Origin: Mycobacterium pinniadriaticum
GTDB lineage: Bacteria; Actinomycetota; Actinomycetes; Mycobacteriales; Mycobacteriaceae
Reading direction: 5' to 3'
NCBI RefSeq assembly: GCF_026242045.1
Contig: NZ_JAPJDO010000038.1
Coordinates: 1 to 52,408 of the forward strand
DNA: 52,408 nt
Below, in pieces: positions 32,703 through 40,340 of the stretch (position 1 is its first letter; every line of letters starts with the position of its first letter). The translations under genes and the position numbers were made by a program. The notes under the pieces were generated by a model. It was given only the letters and a program-made list of their open reading frames with translations, ran no database searches and was not told the origin of the DNA.

Positions 32703-33542
32703 ATGAGCACTGCATCTGTACTCATAGCCCCCGACCGGAACGAGTCCGCCGCGCTGCGCGGCCCACGCTATTCGCTGTTGCTGTCCACCGACCCCGCCCT
32801 GATCGAGGCGGCTCAGCGGCTGCGCTATCAGGTGTTCACCACCGAACCCGGGTTCGCTCTGCCCACCGAGGGCGAGGCCAGAGACGCCGACCGGTTCGAC
32901 GAATTCTGCGACCACCTCCTGGTTCGCGAGGACACCTCGGGCGAGCTTGTCGGGTGCTACCGCATGCTGCCTCCGCCCGGCGCGATCGCCGCTGGAAGCC
33001 TCTACACCGCAACGGAATTCGATGTCAGCGCGCTGGACCGGCTGCGTCCGTCGCTGGTGGAGATGGGTCGTGCGGTGGTGCGGGCCGACCACCGCAACGG
33101 CGCGGTGGTGCTGCTGATGTGGGCGGGCATCCTGGCCTATCTGGACCGCTGCGGGTACGACTACGTCACGGGATGCGTCTCGGTGCCCACCCATGGCGAG
33201 GGTGCCCCCGGCAGCCAGATCCGCGGGGTGCGCGACTTCGTGCTGCGCCGCCATGCCGCCGCGGCCGAACACACCGTCTACCCGTATCGCCCGGTCGTGG
33301 TCGACGGACTGGGACTCGACGACATCCAGCCGCCGGCCAGGCCGACCATTCCGCCGCTGATGCGCGGCTACCTGCGCCTGGGTGCCCGGGTCTGCGGCGA
33401 GCCGGCCCACGATCCGGACTTCGGCGTCGGCGATTTCCCGGCCCTGCTGGACAAGCGGCAGGCCGACACCCGCTACCTCACCCGGCTGCGGTCGGTCTCG
33501 GCGGCCAGCGAGATGGCCGGCGGAATGGGAGAGACCGCATGA
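32703..33542 (+). CDS. GNAT-like N-acyltransferase (OlsB/hemolysin-like)
   Basis: This 279-residue protein resembles OlsB-type ornithine N-acyltransferases and M. tuberculosis Rv3027c. Seen: RYSLLLSTDPALIEAAQRLRYQVFTTEPGF, DADRFDEFCDHLLVRE, GELVGCYRMLPPP, YTATEFDVSALD, VEMGRAVVRADHRNGAVVLLMWAGI (acyl donor-binding region). It probably acylates an amine, forming a lyso-lipid for the PlsC-like enzyme encoded next, whose ATG overlaps its stop (ATGA). If so, the pair would make an aminolipid such as ornithine lipid; no experimental support is visible. A palindrome at 32617 may control the pair. Confidence 0.78.
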   Translation: MSTASVLIAPDRNESAALRGPRYSLLLSTDPALIEAAQRLRYQVFTTEPGFALPTEGEARDADRFDEFCDHLLVREDTSGELVGCYRMLPPPGAIAAGSLYTATEFDVSALDRLRPSLVEMGRAVVRADHRNGAVVLLMWAGILAYLDRCGYDYVTGCVSVPTHGEGAPGSQIRGVRDFVLRRHAAAAEHTVYPYRPVVVDGLGLDDIQPPARPTIPPLMRGYLRLGARVCGEPAHDPDFGVGDFPALLDKRQADTRYLTRLRSVSAASEMAGGMGETA

Positions 33543-34375
33543 CCGCCCCCGAGCACGCCTGGCTGCCCCGGGCGCTGTGCGACGACAGCTGTGTGCGTGC
33601 CGGTGGTGCTCCGCCGTCGCGGCGGGTGGTCGCCGGGCTGCGCGCCACCGTGCGCATCTCGTCTGCGCTGCTGCTGTTGCTGATGGTGCCGCTGCTGGCG
33701 GTGCCGATCCCGGGCCGGGGCCGGGTGCAGCGGTTGTACTGCCGGACCTTCCTGCGCTGCCTGGGCGTGCGAATCACCGTGTCGGGTGGGCCGATTCGCA
33801 ACCTGCGCGGTGTCCTGGTGGTCAGTGGGCACGTGTCGTGGGTCGACATCTTCGTCATCGGTTCGGTGCTGCCCGGCGCCTTCGTCGCCCGCGCCGACCT
33901 GGTCGACTGGCCGGCGGTCGGCCTGGCGGCCCGCATCATGAAAGTCATCCCGATCGACCGGGGCAGCCTGCGCAGGCTGCCCCAGGTGGTGGCCCAGGTT
34001 GCCGACCGGCTGCGCACCGGACAGACCGTCGTTGCCTTCCCGGAGGGCACCACCTGGTGCGGCCTGGCTTACGGCCAGTTCCGGCCGGCGATGTTCCAGG
34101 CCGCCGTCGACTCCGGACGACCGGTTCAGCCGCTGCGGTTGACCTACCACCACCGCGATGGACGCCCGTCGACGGTGGCGGCGTTCATCGGCGAAGACAC
34201 TCTGTGGCAGACACTGAGCCGCACGGCGCGGGCCCGGCTGACCGTGGTCGATGTCGAGGTGGCCTCCCTGGAGCTGCCGGGCACCGACCGGCGCGAACTG
34301 GCGGCACGCTGCGAGGTGGCCGTGCGCGGGCAGATCGCGCCCCGCTTCGCCCACGCCCACGCCCTGGCGGGCTGA
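33539..34375 (+). CDS. PlsC-like 1-acyl-glycerol-3-phosphate (or lyso-lipid) O-acyltransferase
   Basis: This 278-residue membrane-associated acyltransferase has an N-terminal hydrophobic segment (ISSALLLLLMVPLLAVPIP) and the family motifs HVSWVD (H-x4-D catalytic block, about residue 98), FVARADL, IPIDRG and FPEGTTWCG. It resembles Rv3026c and OlsA. It likely adds a second acyl chain to the product of the N-acyltransferase. Start ATG 33539 overlaps the upstream stop. The open frame extends upstream through the previous gene but that part is a shadow. iscS begins 44 nt downstream. Confidence 0.85.
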   Translation: MTAPEHAWLPRALCDDSCVRAGGAPPSRRVVAGLRATVRISSALLLLLMVPLLAVPIPGRGRVQRLYCRTFLRCLGVRITVSGGPIRNLRGVLVVSGHVSWVDIFVIGSVLPGAFVARADLVDWPAVGLAARIMKVIPIDRGSLRRLPQVVAQVADRLRTGQTVVAFPEGTTWCGLAYGQFRPAMFQAAVDSGRPVQPLRLTYHHRDGRPSTVAAFIGEDTLWQTLSRTARARLTVVDVEVASLELPGTDRRELAARCEVAVRGQIAPRFAHAHALAG

Positions 34376-34404
34376 CGGCGGCGAGCCGCCACTGCGGCTG
34401 CCGG

Positions 34405-34410
34405 TATCCT
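34405..34410 (+). promoter_or_regulatory. TATCCT -10 for a leaderless iscS transcript
   Basis: TATCCT lies 9 nt before ATG 34420. No Shine-Dalgarno motif separates them. Confidence 0.42.
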
Positions 34411-34419
34411 GGACGGGCT

Positions 34420-35628
34420 ATGAGCCCGACCGCCGGTCCGGTGTATCTCGACCACGCTGCCACCACCCCGATGTATCCCGCTGCCATCGAGGCGATGACC
34501 GCTGCGCTGGCCACTGTCGGGAACGCCTCCTCGTTGCACACCGCGGGCCGTGCTGCGCGGCGCCGGATGGAGGAGGCCCGCGAGAGCATCGCGGCGCGAC
34601 TGGGTGCCCGGCCGTCGGAAGTGATCTTCACCGCCGGCGGCACCGAGAGCGACAATCTCGCCGTCAAGGGCATCTACTGGGGTCGCCGCGACGCCGAGCC
34701 CGCACGCCGCCGCATCGTCACCACCGCGGTCGAACACCACGCCGTCCTCGACGCCGTCACCTGGCTGGCCGAGCACGAGGGCGCCGAGGTGACGTTCTTG
34801 CCGACCGAACCCGACGGTTCGGTGACCGCCGACGCACTGCGCGACGTCCTGCGCGAGCACGGACACGAGGTCGCCCTGGTCTCGGTGATGTGGGCCAACA
34901 ACGAAGTCGGCACGATCATGCCGATCGCCGAACTCGCCGCGGTGGCCACCGAGTTCGACGTGCCGATCCACAGCGACGCCGTCCAGGCGGTCGGTCACAT
35001 CCCGGTCGACTTCGCCGGATCGGCGCTGTCGGCCGTGAGCCTGGCCGCGCATAAGTTCGGCGGACCGGCCGGGGTCGGTGCTCTGCTGCTGCGCCGCAAC
35101 ACCGCCTGCGTCCCACTGCTGCATGGCGGCGGTCAGGAGCGCGACATCCGTTCCGGTACACCTGATGTCGCCGGTGCGGTCGCGATGGCCGCGGCCGCCG
35201 ACATCGCCGTCGAGTCCCTCGACGCCACCGGCGTCCGGCTGCGTGTCCTGCGTGAGCGGCTCATCGCCGGGGTGCTGGACTCCATCGCCGACACCCACGT
35301 CAACGGAGCCCTCGGCGACCGGCGACTGCCGGGCAACACCCATTTCACGTTCCGCGGCTGCGAGGGTGACTCCTTGCTGATGTTGTTGGACGCGAACGGA
35401 ATCGAATGCTCGACCGGGTCGGCCTGCACGGCCGGGGTGGCCCAGCCGTCGCACGTCCTGCTGGCCATGGGTGCCGATGCCGATGCCGCCCGCGGCTCAC
35501 TGCGACTATCGTTGGGACACAACAGCTCCGATGCCGATGTCGACGCGGCGTTGCGCGTGCTGCCGGCTGCCGTCGAGCGCGCCCGCCAGGCCGCATTGGC
35601 TAGTTCCGCACTGGGGGCACTGCGATGA
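34420..35628 (+). CDS. iscS: Cysteine desulfurase
   Basis: This PLP enzyme removes sulfur from cysteine and passes it as persulfide to acceptors, here most directly MnmA for tRNA thiolation and probably Fe-S assembly. It is 402 residues long: VYLDHAATTPMYPAAIEAM, FTAGGTESDNLAVKG, TTAVEHHAVLDA, VMWANNEVGTIMPI, SLAAHKFGGPAGVG with PLP Lys212, RSGTPDVAGAVAM, and STGSACTAG with catalytic Cys336. The start ATG 34420 follows a TATCCT promoter element. The stop overlaps the mnmA start (ATGA), an arrangement that couples donor and user. Confidence 0.95.
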   Translation: MSPTAGPVYLDHAATTPMYPAAIEAMTAALATVGNASSLHTAGRAARRRMEEARESIAARLGARPSEVIFTAGGTESDNLAVKGIYWGRRDAEPARRRIVTTAVEHHAVLDAVTWLAEHEGAEVTFLPTEPDGSVTADALRDVLREHGHEVALVSVMWANNEVGTIMPIAELAAVATEFDVPIHSDAVQAVGHIPVDFAGSALSAVSLAAHKFGGPAGVGALLLRRNTACVPLLHGGGQERDIRSGTPDVAGAVAMAAAADIAVESLDATGVRLRVLRERLIAGVLDSIADTHVNGALGDRRLPGNTHFTFRGCEGDSLLMLLDANGIECSTGSACTAGVAQPSHVLLAMGADADAARGSLRLSLGHNSSDADVDAALRVLPAAVERARQAALASSALGALR

Positions 35629-36710
35629 GGGTGCTGGCCGCGATGAGCGGCGGCGTCGACTCCTCGGTGGCCGCTGCCCGGATGGTGGACGCCGGCCACG
35701 ACGTCGTCGGTGTGCACCTGGCACTGTCGCGTACGCCGGGCACCTTGCGCACCGGATCCCGGGGCTGCTGCTCCAAGGAGGACGCCGGTGACGCCCGACG
35801 TGTCGCCGATGTACTCGGGATTCCGTTCTACGTCTGGGATTTCGCCGACCAGTTCGCCGAAGAAGTGATCGACGACTTCGTCTCGTCCTACGAACGCGGC
35901 GAGACCCCCAACCCGTGCGTGCGGTGCAACGAGAAGATCAAGTTCTCCGCCCTGGCGGCCAAGGCGCTGGCGCTGGGCTTCGACTCGGTGGCCACCGGCC
36001 ACTACGCCCGGCTGTCCGAAGGCCGTCTGCGTCGCGCCGTCGACCCGGACAAGGACCAGTCCTATGTGCTGGGTGTGCTGACCGCCCAACAGCTGCGCCA
36101 CGCCGCGTTCCCCGTGGGCGACACTCCCAAGCCGGCGATCCGCGAGGAGGCTGCCCGCCGCGGTCTGGCGGTGGCCGACAAGCCCGATAGTCACGACATC
36201 TGCTTCATCCCGTCCGGCGATACCCAGGCGTTTCTCGGCGCCCGGATCGGTGTGCGACGCGGAACCGTCATCGACGATGCCACTGGTGCCGTCCTCGCCG
36301 AGCACGACGGGGTGCACGGATTCACCATCGGCCAGCGCAAGGGCCTCGGTATCGCCGGGCCCGGGCCGGACGGCCTGCCGCGCTACGTCACCGCCATCGA
36401 CGCCGAGTCGCAGACGGTGCGGGTGGGCGCGAAGGAGGATCTCGATGTGCGGTCGCTGACCGGTGAGCGCCCGGTGTTCACCTCCGGGCGGACCCCGGAC
36501 GGTCCGGTGGAATGCGAGGTGCAGGTGCGCGCGCACGGCGGGACGGTCGCCGGTGTCGCCGAGGTTGTCGGCGGTGAGCTGAGGGTGGCGCTGCGCACTC
36601 CGCTGCGTGGTGTCGCGCCGGGCCAGACGATGGTGCTCTACCGGCCCGACCCGGCCGGTGACGAGGTCATCGGCAGCGCGACGATCCTCAACCGCCCGGA
36701 ATCTTGTTGA
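35625..36710 (+). CDS. mnmA: tRNA-specific 2-thiouridylase
   Basis: MnmA makes 2-thiouridine at the wobble position of tRNAs for Lys, Glu and Gln. It is 361 residues long. The ATP PP-loop SGGVDSS is at residues 8-14, the catalytic Cys98 is in NPCVRCNEKIKF, and the second catalytic Cys193 is in HDICFIPSGD. C-terminal beta-barrels follow (FTIGQRKGLGI, RYVTAIDAES). ATG 35625 overlaps iscS. Its last 23 nt overlap the 3' end of the convergent lipoprotein gene. In M. tuberculosis a long ESX/PPE region separates the homologues of these two genes. Confidence 0.95.
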   Translation: MRVLAAMSGGVDSSVAAARMVDAGHDVVGVHLALSRTPGTLRTGSRGCCSKEDAGDARRVADVLGIPFYVWDFADQFAEEVIDDFVSSYERGETPNPCVRCNEKIKFSALAAKALALGFDSVATGHYARLSEGRLRRAVDPDKDQSYVLGVLTAQQLRHAAFPVGDTPKPAIREEAARRGLAVADKPDSHDICFIPSGDTQAFLGARIGVRRGTVIDDATGAVLAEHDGVHGFTIGQRKGLGIAGPGPDGLPRYVTAIDAESQTVRVGAKEDLDVRSLTGERPVFTSGRTPDGPVECEVQVRAHGGTVAGVAEVVGGELRVALRTPLRGVAPGQTMVLYRPDPAGDEVIGSATILNRPESC

Positions 36711-37326
36711 CGATATTGGTCATGACGATCTCGGGCACCGATTCGGGGAACGCGCAGAACGTCACCTCCACCAGCACCGAGGACTTCAGCCGGTAGTCGC
36801 GGCCGCACCGGCCCGGCCGGGTCCGCAGCGAATCGGTATCGCCGTCGACCTCGCCGACCAGATAGGAACCCATGGAACCGTCAGCACAGCGATGCACCGC
36901 GGTGGAGAGCATGTTGAACGCCTGCCGCGCCGCGGCGTCGTCGCGGTAGGCCGCCGCCGCCTCGGAGATCAGTGCACCCCGGGCCGGGTACTGGAAGCTC
37001 GTCTTGTGGAAATCCGCGACGTCGCTGCCGAAGGTGTCCGTCTCGGCGAAGACGAAGCGACAGTCCCGGGGCACCGACTCGGCGAGGGGCTCGATATCCA
37101 CCTGGTACTTGCCGTCCATGCTCGGGATGATCGTCAGGTCCTGGCCGCCGCCGGTGATCGCCCGCATCTGGGCCTGGGTGAGGAGCACCTGGTCGACGTC
37201 GACGATCCCCGGCGGCCGGTACGGTGGCTCGCTGGCGGCGCGTAAGGGCGACCCCTCGACCCACTGGGTGCAACCGGTCAGCAGGGCCGCCGCCGCGCAA
37301 CAGGCCAGCCCCGCGCGCACCGTCAT
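36688..37326 (-). CDS. Sensor-domain (PknH-like) lipoprotein, LpqA-like
   Basis: This 212-residue lipoprotein has the signal MTVRAGLACCAAAALLTGC with lipidation at Cys19. The mature domain fits the PknH extracellular-like sensor family: VDQVLLTQAQMRAITGGGQDLTIIPSMDGK, CRFVFAETDTFGSDVADFHKTSFQYPARGALISEAAAAYRDDAAARQAFNMLS and several Cys residues (VHRCADGS, GRCGRDYR, TFCAFPES) likely to form disulfides. Its position corresponds to M. tuberculosis lpqA (Rv3016). It converges on mnmA with a 23-nt overlap of coding ends and is divergent from the MetE-like gene. The open frame upstream to 37953 is a shadow. Confidence 0.82.
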   Translation of the reverse strand: MTVRAGLACCAAAALLTGCTQWVEGSPLRAASEPPYRPPGIVDVDQVLLTQAQMRAITGGGQDLTIIPSMDGKYQVDIEPLAESVPRDCRFVFAETDTFGSDVADFHKTSFQYPARGALISEAAAAYRDDAAARQAFNMLSTAVHRCADGSMGSYLVGEVDGDTDSLRTRPGRCGRDYRLKSSVLVEVTFCAFPESVPEIVMTNIVNKIPGG

Positions 37327-37374
37327 TCCCAACACGTTATGCCCCCGGCCGCGCGATGCGCCCGGCCTGTCCAA

Positions 37375-37380
37375 TACGGT
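37375..37380 (+). promoter_or_regulatory. TACGGT -10 for a leaderless MetE-like transcript
   Basis: TACGGT lies 6 nt before GTG 37387, the usual gap for leaderless mycobacterial transcripts. Confidence 0.42.
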
Positions 37381-37386
37381 TGGCCG

Positions 37387-38397
37387 GTGAGTGCTTTCGC
37401 CGCGGCCACCGGGATCGGTTCGTGGCCGGGTTCGGCACCGCGGGAGGCTGCCGACATCGTGGTCGGCGAGCTGCACCGGCTGCCCCACCTGGTCGAATTG
37501 CCGGCCCGCGGCGTCGGTGCGGACCTGGTCGGCCGGGCCGGCGGTCTGCTGGTCGACATCGCCATCGACACCGTCCCCCGCGGCTACCGCATCGCGGCCC
37601 GGCCGGGTGCGGTCACCCGCCGGGCGATCAGCCTGCTCGACGAGGACATCGACGCCATTGAGGAGGCGTGGGAGAAGGCCGGCGGGCCGGGCTCGGGGCG
37701 GCCGGTCAAGGTTCAGGCGCCCGGTCCGATCACGCTGGCCGCTCAGCTGGAGCTGGCCAACGGACACCGGGCGCTCACCGATGCCGGGGCGGTTCGGGAT
37801 CTGGCGTCCTCGCTGGCCGAGGGGGTGGCGCGGCACCGCGCCGAGCTGGCGCGGCGGCTGTCGACGACGGTCGTGGTGCAATACGACGAGCCACTGCTGT
37901 CGGCCGCGCTGGCGGGCCGGCTGACCGGGGTGACGGCCCTGAACCCGGTGCATTCGGTCGACGAGGCGGTGGCCATCGGGCTGCTCGACGAATGCGTGGC
38001 CGGTGCGGGCACCGAGGTGCTACTGCACAGCTGTTCGACCGGACTGCCCTGGAATGTCTTGCAGCGCAGCATGATCAATGCCATTTCGGTGGATGCGAGC
38101 ACACTCGGCGACGCCGATTTCGATGGGCTGGGCGAGTTTCTGGACTCGGGCCGCGCCGTGGTCTTCGGGCTGGTGCCGACCAGCGCCCCGGTGAAGCAAT
38201 CGTCGGCCGAGGAGGTGGCCGCAGCCGCGGTCGCGATCACCGACCGGATCGGCTTCTCCCGCGGTTCGGTCCGCAACCGTGTCGGCGTCAGCCCGGCCTG
38301 CGGGTTGGCCGGCGCGACCGCCGCGTGGGCCCGCGTCGCCGTCGGGTTGTGCCAGCGAGCCGCCGACGCCGTCGCCGAGGATCCCGAAGCGATCTAG
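37387..38397 (+). CDS. Stand-alone MetE-like catalytic domain (UROD/MetE superfamily)
   Basis: This 336-residue protein matches the C-terminal catalytic half of cobalamin-independent methionine synthase and Rv3015c; the usual N-terminal MetE domain is absent. Seen: TGIGSWPGSAPREAADIV, VQAPGPITLAAQ, VVVQYDEPLLSA, and zinc-ligand-like residues in LLHSCSTGLPW (His-x-Cys) and VSPACGLAG. The retained ligands suggest it can still activate a thiol. It may methylate a thiol or transfer a one-carbon unit, but methionine synthesis is unproven. GTG 37387 is chosen because it lies next to the promoter element; it encodes MSAFAAATGIG. Confidence 0.82.
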   Translation: MSAFAAATGIGSWPGSAPREAADIVVGELHRLPHLVELPARGVGADLVGRAGGLLVDIAIDTVPRGYRIAARPGAVTRRAISLLDEDIDAIEEAWEKAGGPGSGRPVKVQAPGPITLAAQLELANGHRALTDAGAVRDLASSLAEGVARHRAELARRLSTTVVVQYDEPLLSAALAGRLTGVTALNPVHSVDEAVAIGLLDECVAGAGTEVLLHSCSTGLPWNVLQRSMINAISVDASTLGDADFDGLGEFLDSGRAVVFGLVPTSAPVKQSSAEEVAAAAVAITDRIGFSRGSVRNRVGVSPACGLAGATAAWARVAVGLCQRAADAVAEDPEAI

Positions 38398-38519
38398 CGG
38401 CCCGCGTGGTCGCCCGGACCGGAATTGCAGTATCGGACTACTCAGAGTGGTCGGCGATCGCGGCCCTAGCGTTCGAATCGGCGGTGAACAGCCGCGGATC
38501 GGCGAACCGGGGGTGGGCG

Positions 38520-39896
38520 ATGACTCGACTTGGGGAACGGGCGGTTGTGCTGGGGGCCAGCATGGCCGGCATGCTGGCCGCCCGGGTGGCGGCCGAGTAC
38601 TACCGGGAGGTGCTCGTCGTCGACCGCGACGCGCAGCCGGGCCGGCCGCTCAATCGTCGGGGTGTTCCGCAGGGGTGCCATGGCCACGTGCTGCAGGCCG
38701 CCGGCGTGGGCGTCCTCGACGAGCTGTTTCCCGGGATCCTCGACGAGTTGGTTGCCGATGGCGCCCCCGTCTGGGATGACGGCGATCTCAACAGGGTGGT
38801 CCTGGAGTACGGTGGTCACCGATTTCTGCGCTCCGGTGTGCTGCCCGACCCGGTGGTATCCTACCTGCCCAGCCGCGCGCTCCTGGATTGGCATGTGCTG
38901 CAACGCTTTTTGGGTGTGCCGAACGTCACCTTGCTCGATGCTCATGACGTGGTCGGTCTGACCTCGGCGGCAGACCGGCGCCGGGTCACCGGTGTGGCCG
39001 TCGCACGCAGTGACGGCGGCGACACCAGCGTGCTGGGCGCGGATCTGGTGATCGACGCCACCGGCCGCGGCTCTCGTGCTCCGGTCTTTCTCTCCGAACT
39101 CGGATACGACCGTCCCCGCGAGGACGAGTTGGTGGTCAATCTCTGCTACACCAGCCAGTGGCTTCGCGTCCCGCCGGGGTTGATTCGCGAGCACATGGTG
39201 GCGATGTTCCCCAAACCCGGGGACCTGAGCACCGTGGCCCTGTTCGGGCACGAGAACGGCAAGTGGCTGATGACGGTTGGTGCGATGGCCGGGCAACAGC
39301 CGGCAGCCGACTATGCCGACATGCTGGCGATCGCCCGCCGGCGAGTTCCCGGGCGGATCTATGACGCGCTCGAGGCGGCCGAACCGGTCGGCCGGGCAGC
39401 TCATTACCGGACGCCCTCCAACCGCTGGCGTCGCTACGACAGCTTGGAGCGCATCCCCGACGGGTTCGTCGTGACGGGGGATGCGGTGTGCAGTTTCAAT
39501 CCGATCTACGGACAGGGCATGTCGGTCGCGGCGTTGGACGCGATGGCGCTGCGGCGATGTCTGCGCCGCGGCGACCGGGATCTACCACGGCGGTTCTTCC
39601 AGGCCGCGGCCAAGTCCATCCGGGTGGCGTGGCGTAACGCGACGAGTGCGGATCTGTCCCTGCCCGAAGTCGCCGGCGAGCGACCACTGGGGATCCGGAT
39701 CAACAACAAGTTCTCCGACTGGGTGCTCACCGCCGTCGAAACCGATCCGGCGGTCAACGGCCAGTTCTTCCGGGTGCTGGGCATGCTCGATTCGCCCGCT
39801 CGGCTGATGCGGCCCACCTTGCTGGCCCGGGTGGCGCGTGCCAATGTCGCACGGGCCCAGCGGGTTCGCCAGCCGGAGTTGTCGCCGAGCGGTTAG
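38520..39896 (+). CDS. FAD-dependent oxidoreductase
   Basis: This 458-residue flavoprotein has an N-terminal dinucleotide-binding fold, AVVLGASMAGMLAARVAAEYY, with a GxSxxG-like variant (residues 12-17), followed by VLVVDRDA, then LVIDATGRGSRAPVFLSELGY and the second FAD motif DGFVVTGDAVCSFNPIYGQGMSVAALDAM (GD motif). It resembles the geranylgeranyl reductase/tryptophan halogenase-like group; the substrate is unknown. Upstream 122 nt contain no recognised gene. It converges with the YjbR-like gene; the two stops overlap by 3 bases (39893-39896). I do not recall a homologue at this place in M. tuberculosis. Confidence 0.8.
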   Translation: MTRLGERAVVLGASMAGMLAARVAAEYYREVLVVDRDAQPGRPLNRRGVPQGCHGHVLQAAGVGVLDELFPGILDELVADGAPVWDDGDLNRVVLEYGGHRFLRSGVLPDPVVSYLPSRALLDWHVLQRFLGVPNVTLLDAHDVVGLTSAADRRRVTGVAVARSDGGDTSVLGADLVIDATGRGSRAPVFLSELGYDRPREDELVVNLCYTSQWLRVPPGLIREHMVAMFPKPGDLSTVALFGHENGKWLMTVGAMAGQQPAADYADMLAIARRRVPGRIYDALEAAEPVGRAAHYRTPSNRWRRYDSLERIPDGFVVTGDAVCSFNPIYGQGMSVAALDAMALRRCLRRGDRDLPRRFFQAAAKSIRVAWRNATSADLSLPEVAGERPLGIRINNKFSDWVLTAVETDPAVNGQFFRVLGMLDSPARLMRPTLLARVARANVARAQRVRQPELSPSG

Positions 39897-40288
39897 CCGT
39901 CGAGCAGGCGGACCAGCCGCGCCGGCGCCTGTAGCCGGAACGAGGCGTCGACCAGTTCGGTGACCTCGTCCCAATCGACTGCGGCGGCGTCGAAGTCGAG
40001 GCCCAGCCAGCCGAACGGGCCCAGATAGGCGGGATGGAAAAAGCGGGGATCCTGCTGCAGGGCCTGCCGTTCGCTGTCGTCCACCTTGACCAGTAGCGCA
40101 TGGTCGTACCGGGTGTGCGGGCCGCCCGGGTTCTTGCGGCTGCCGCCGTAGACGGCGAACATCTTGGGCGCGGAAAACGTGGGCCGGCCGTGGGAGATCT
40201 TCTCGGTCGCCTCGGGGAACGCCAGCGCGATCGCTCGTACCCGGGCCAGGACCGGGTCGGCGTCGTCGAACATCACCGGATGGGGCAT
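39893..40288 (-). CDS. MmcQ/YjbR-family protein
   Basis: This 131-residue protein matches the YjbR (MmcQ) family, a small DNA-binding-like fold of unknown function. Seen: RAIALAFPEATEKISHGRPTF, FAVYGGSRKN, RYDHALLVKVDDSERQALQQDPRFFHPAYLGPFGWLGLDFD and VDWDEVTELVDASFRL. It converges on the oxidoreductase gene and lies 52 nt from the divergent ligA. Confidence 0.85.
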   Translation of the reverse strand: MPHPVMFDDADPVLARVRAIALAFPEATEKISHGRPTFSAPKMFAVYGGSRKNPGGPHTRYDHALLVKVDDSERQALQQDPRFFHPAYLGPFGWLGLDFDAAAVDWDEVTELVDASFRLQAPARLVRLLDG

Positions 40289-40328
40289 GTCTCAACCCTG
40301 CCACGAAGGGGCCGTCGGTGGGCTCGGC

Positions 40329-40334
40329 TAGCCT
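40329..40334 (+). promoter_or_regulatory. TAGCCT -10 for a leaderless ligA transcript
   Basis: TAGCCT lies 6 nt before GTG 40341, which supports that start and a leaderless mRNA. Confidence 0.45.
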
Positions 40335-40340
40335 TCGGGG

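Noticed and set aside
32642..33538. Upstream extension of the PlsC-like frame
   Set aside because: It overlaps the whole N-acyltransferase gene in another frame; ATG 33539 with ATGA coupling is the better start.
37330..37390. A cobalamin or SAM riboswitch before the MetE-like gene
   Set aside because: The leader is at most a few dozen bases and a TANNNT element lies 6 nt before the start, leaving no room for an aptamer.
37327..37953. Upstream extension of the sensor-domain lipoprotein
   Set aside because: It lies antisense to the MetE-like gene and places the lipobox internally; ATG 37326 gives a clean signal peptide.
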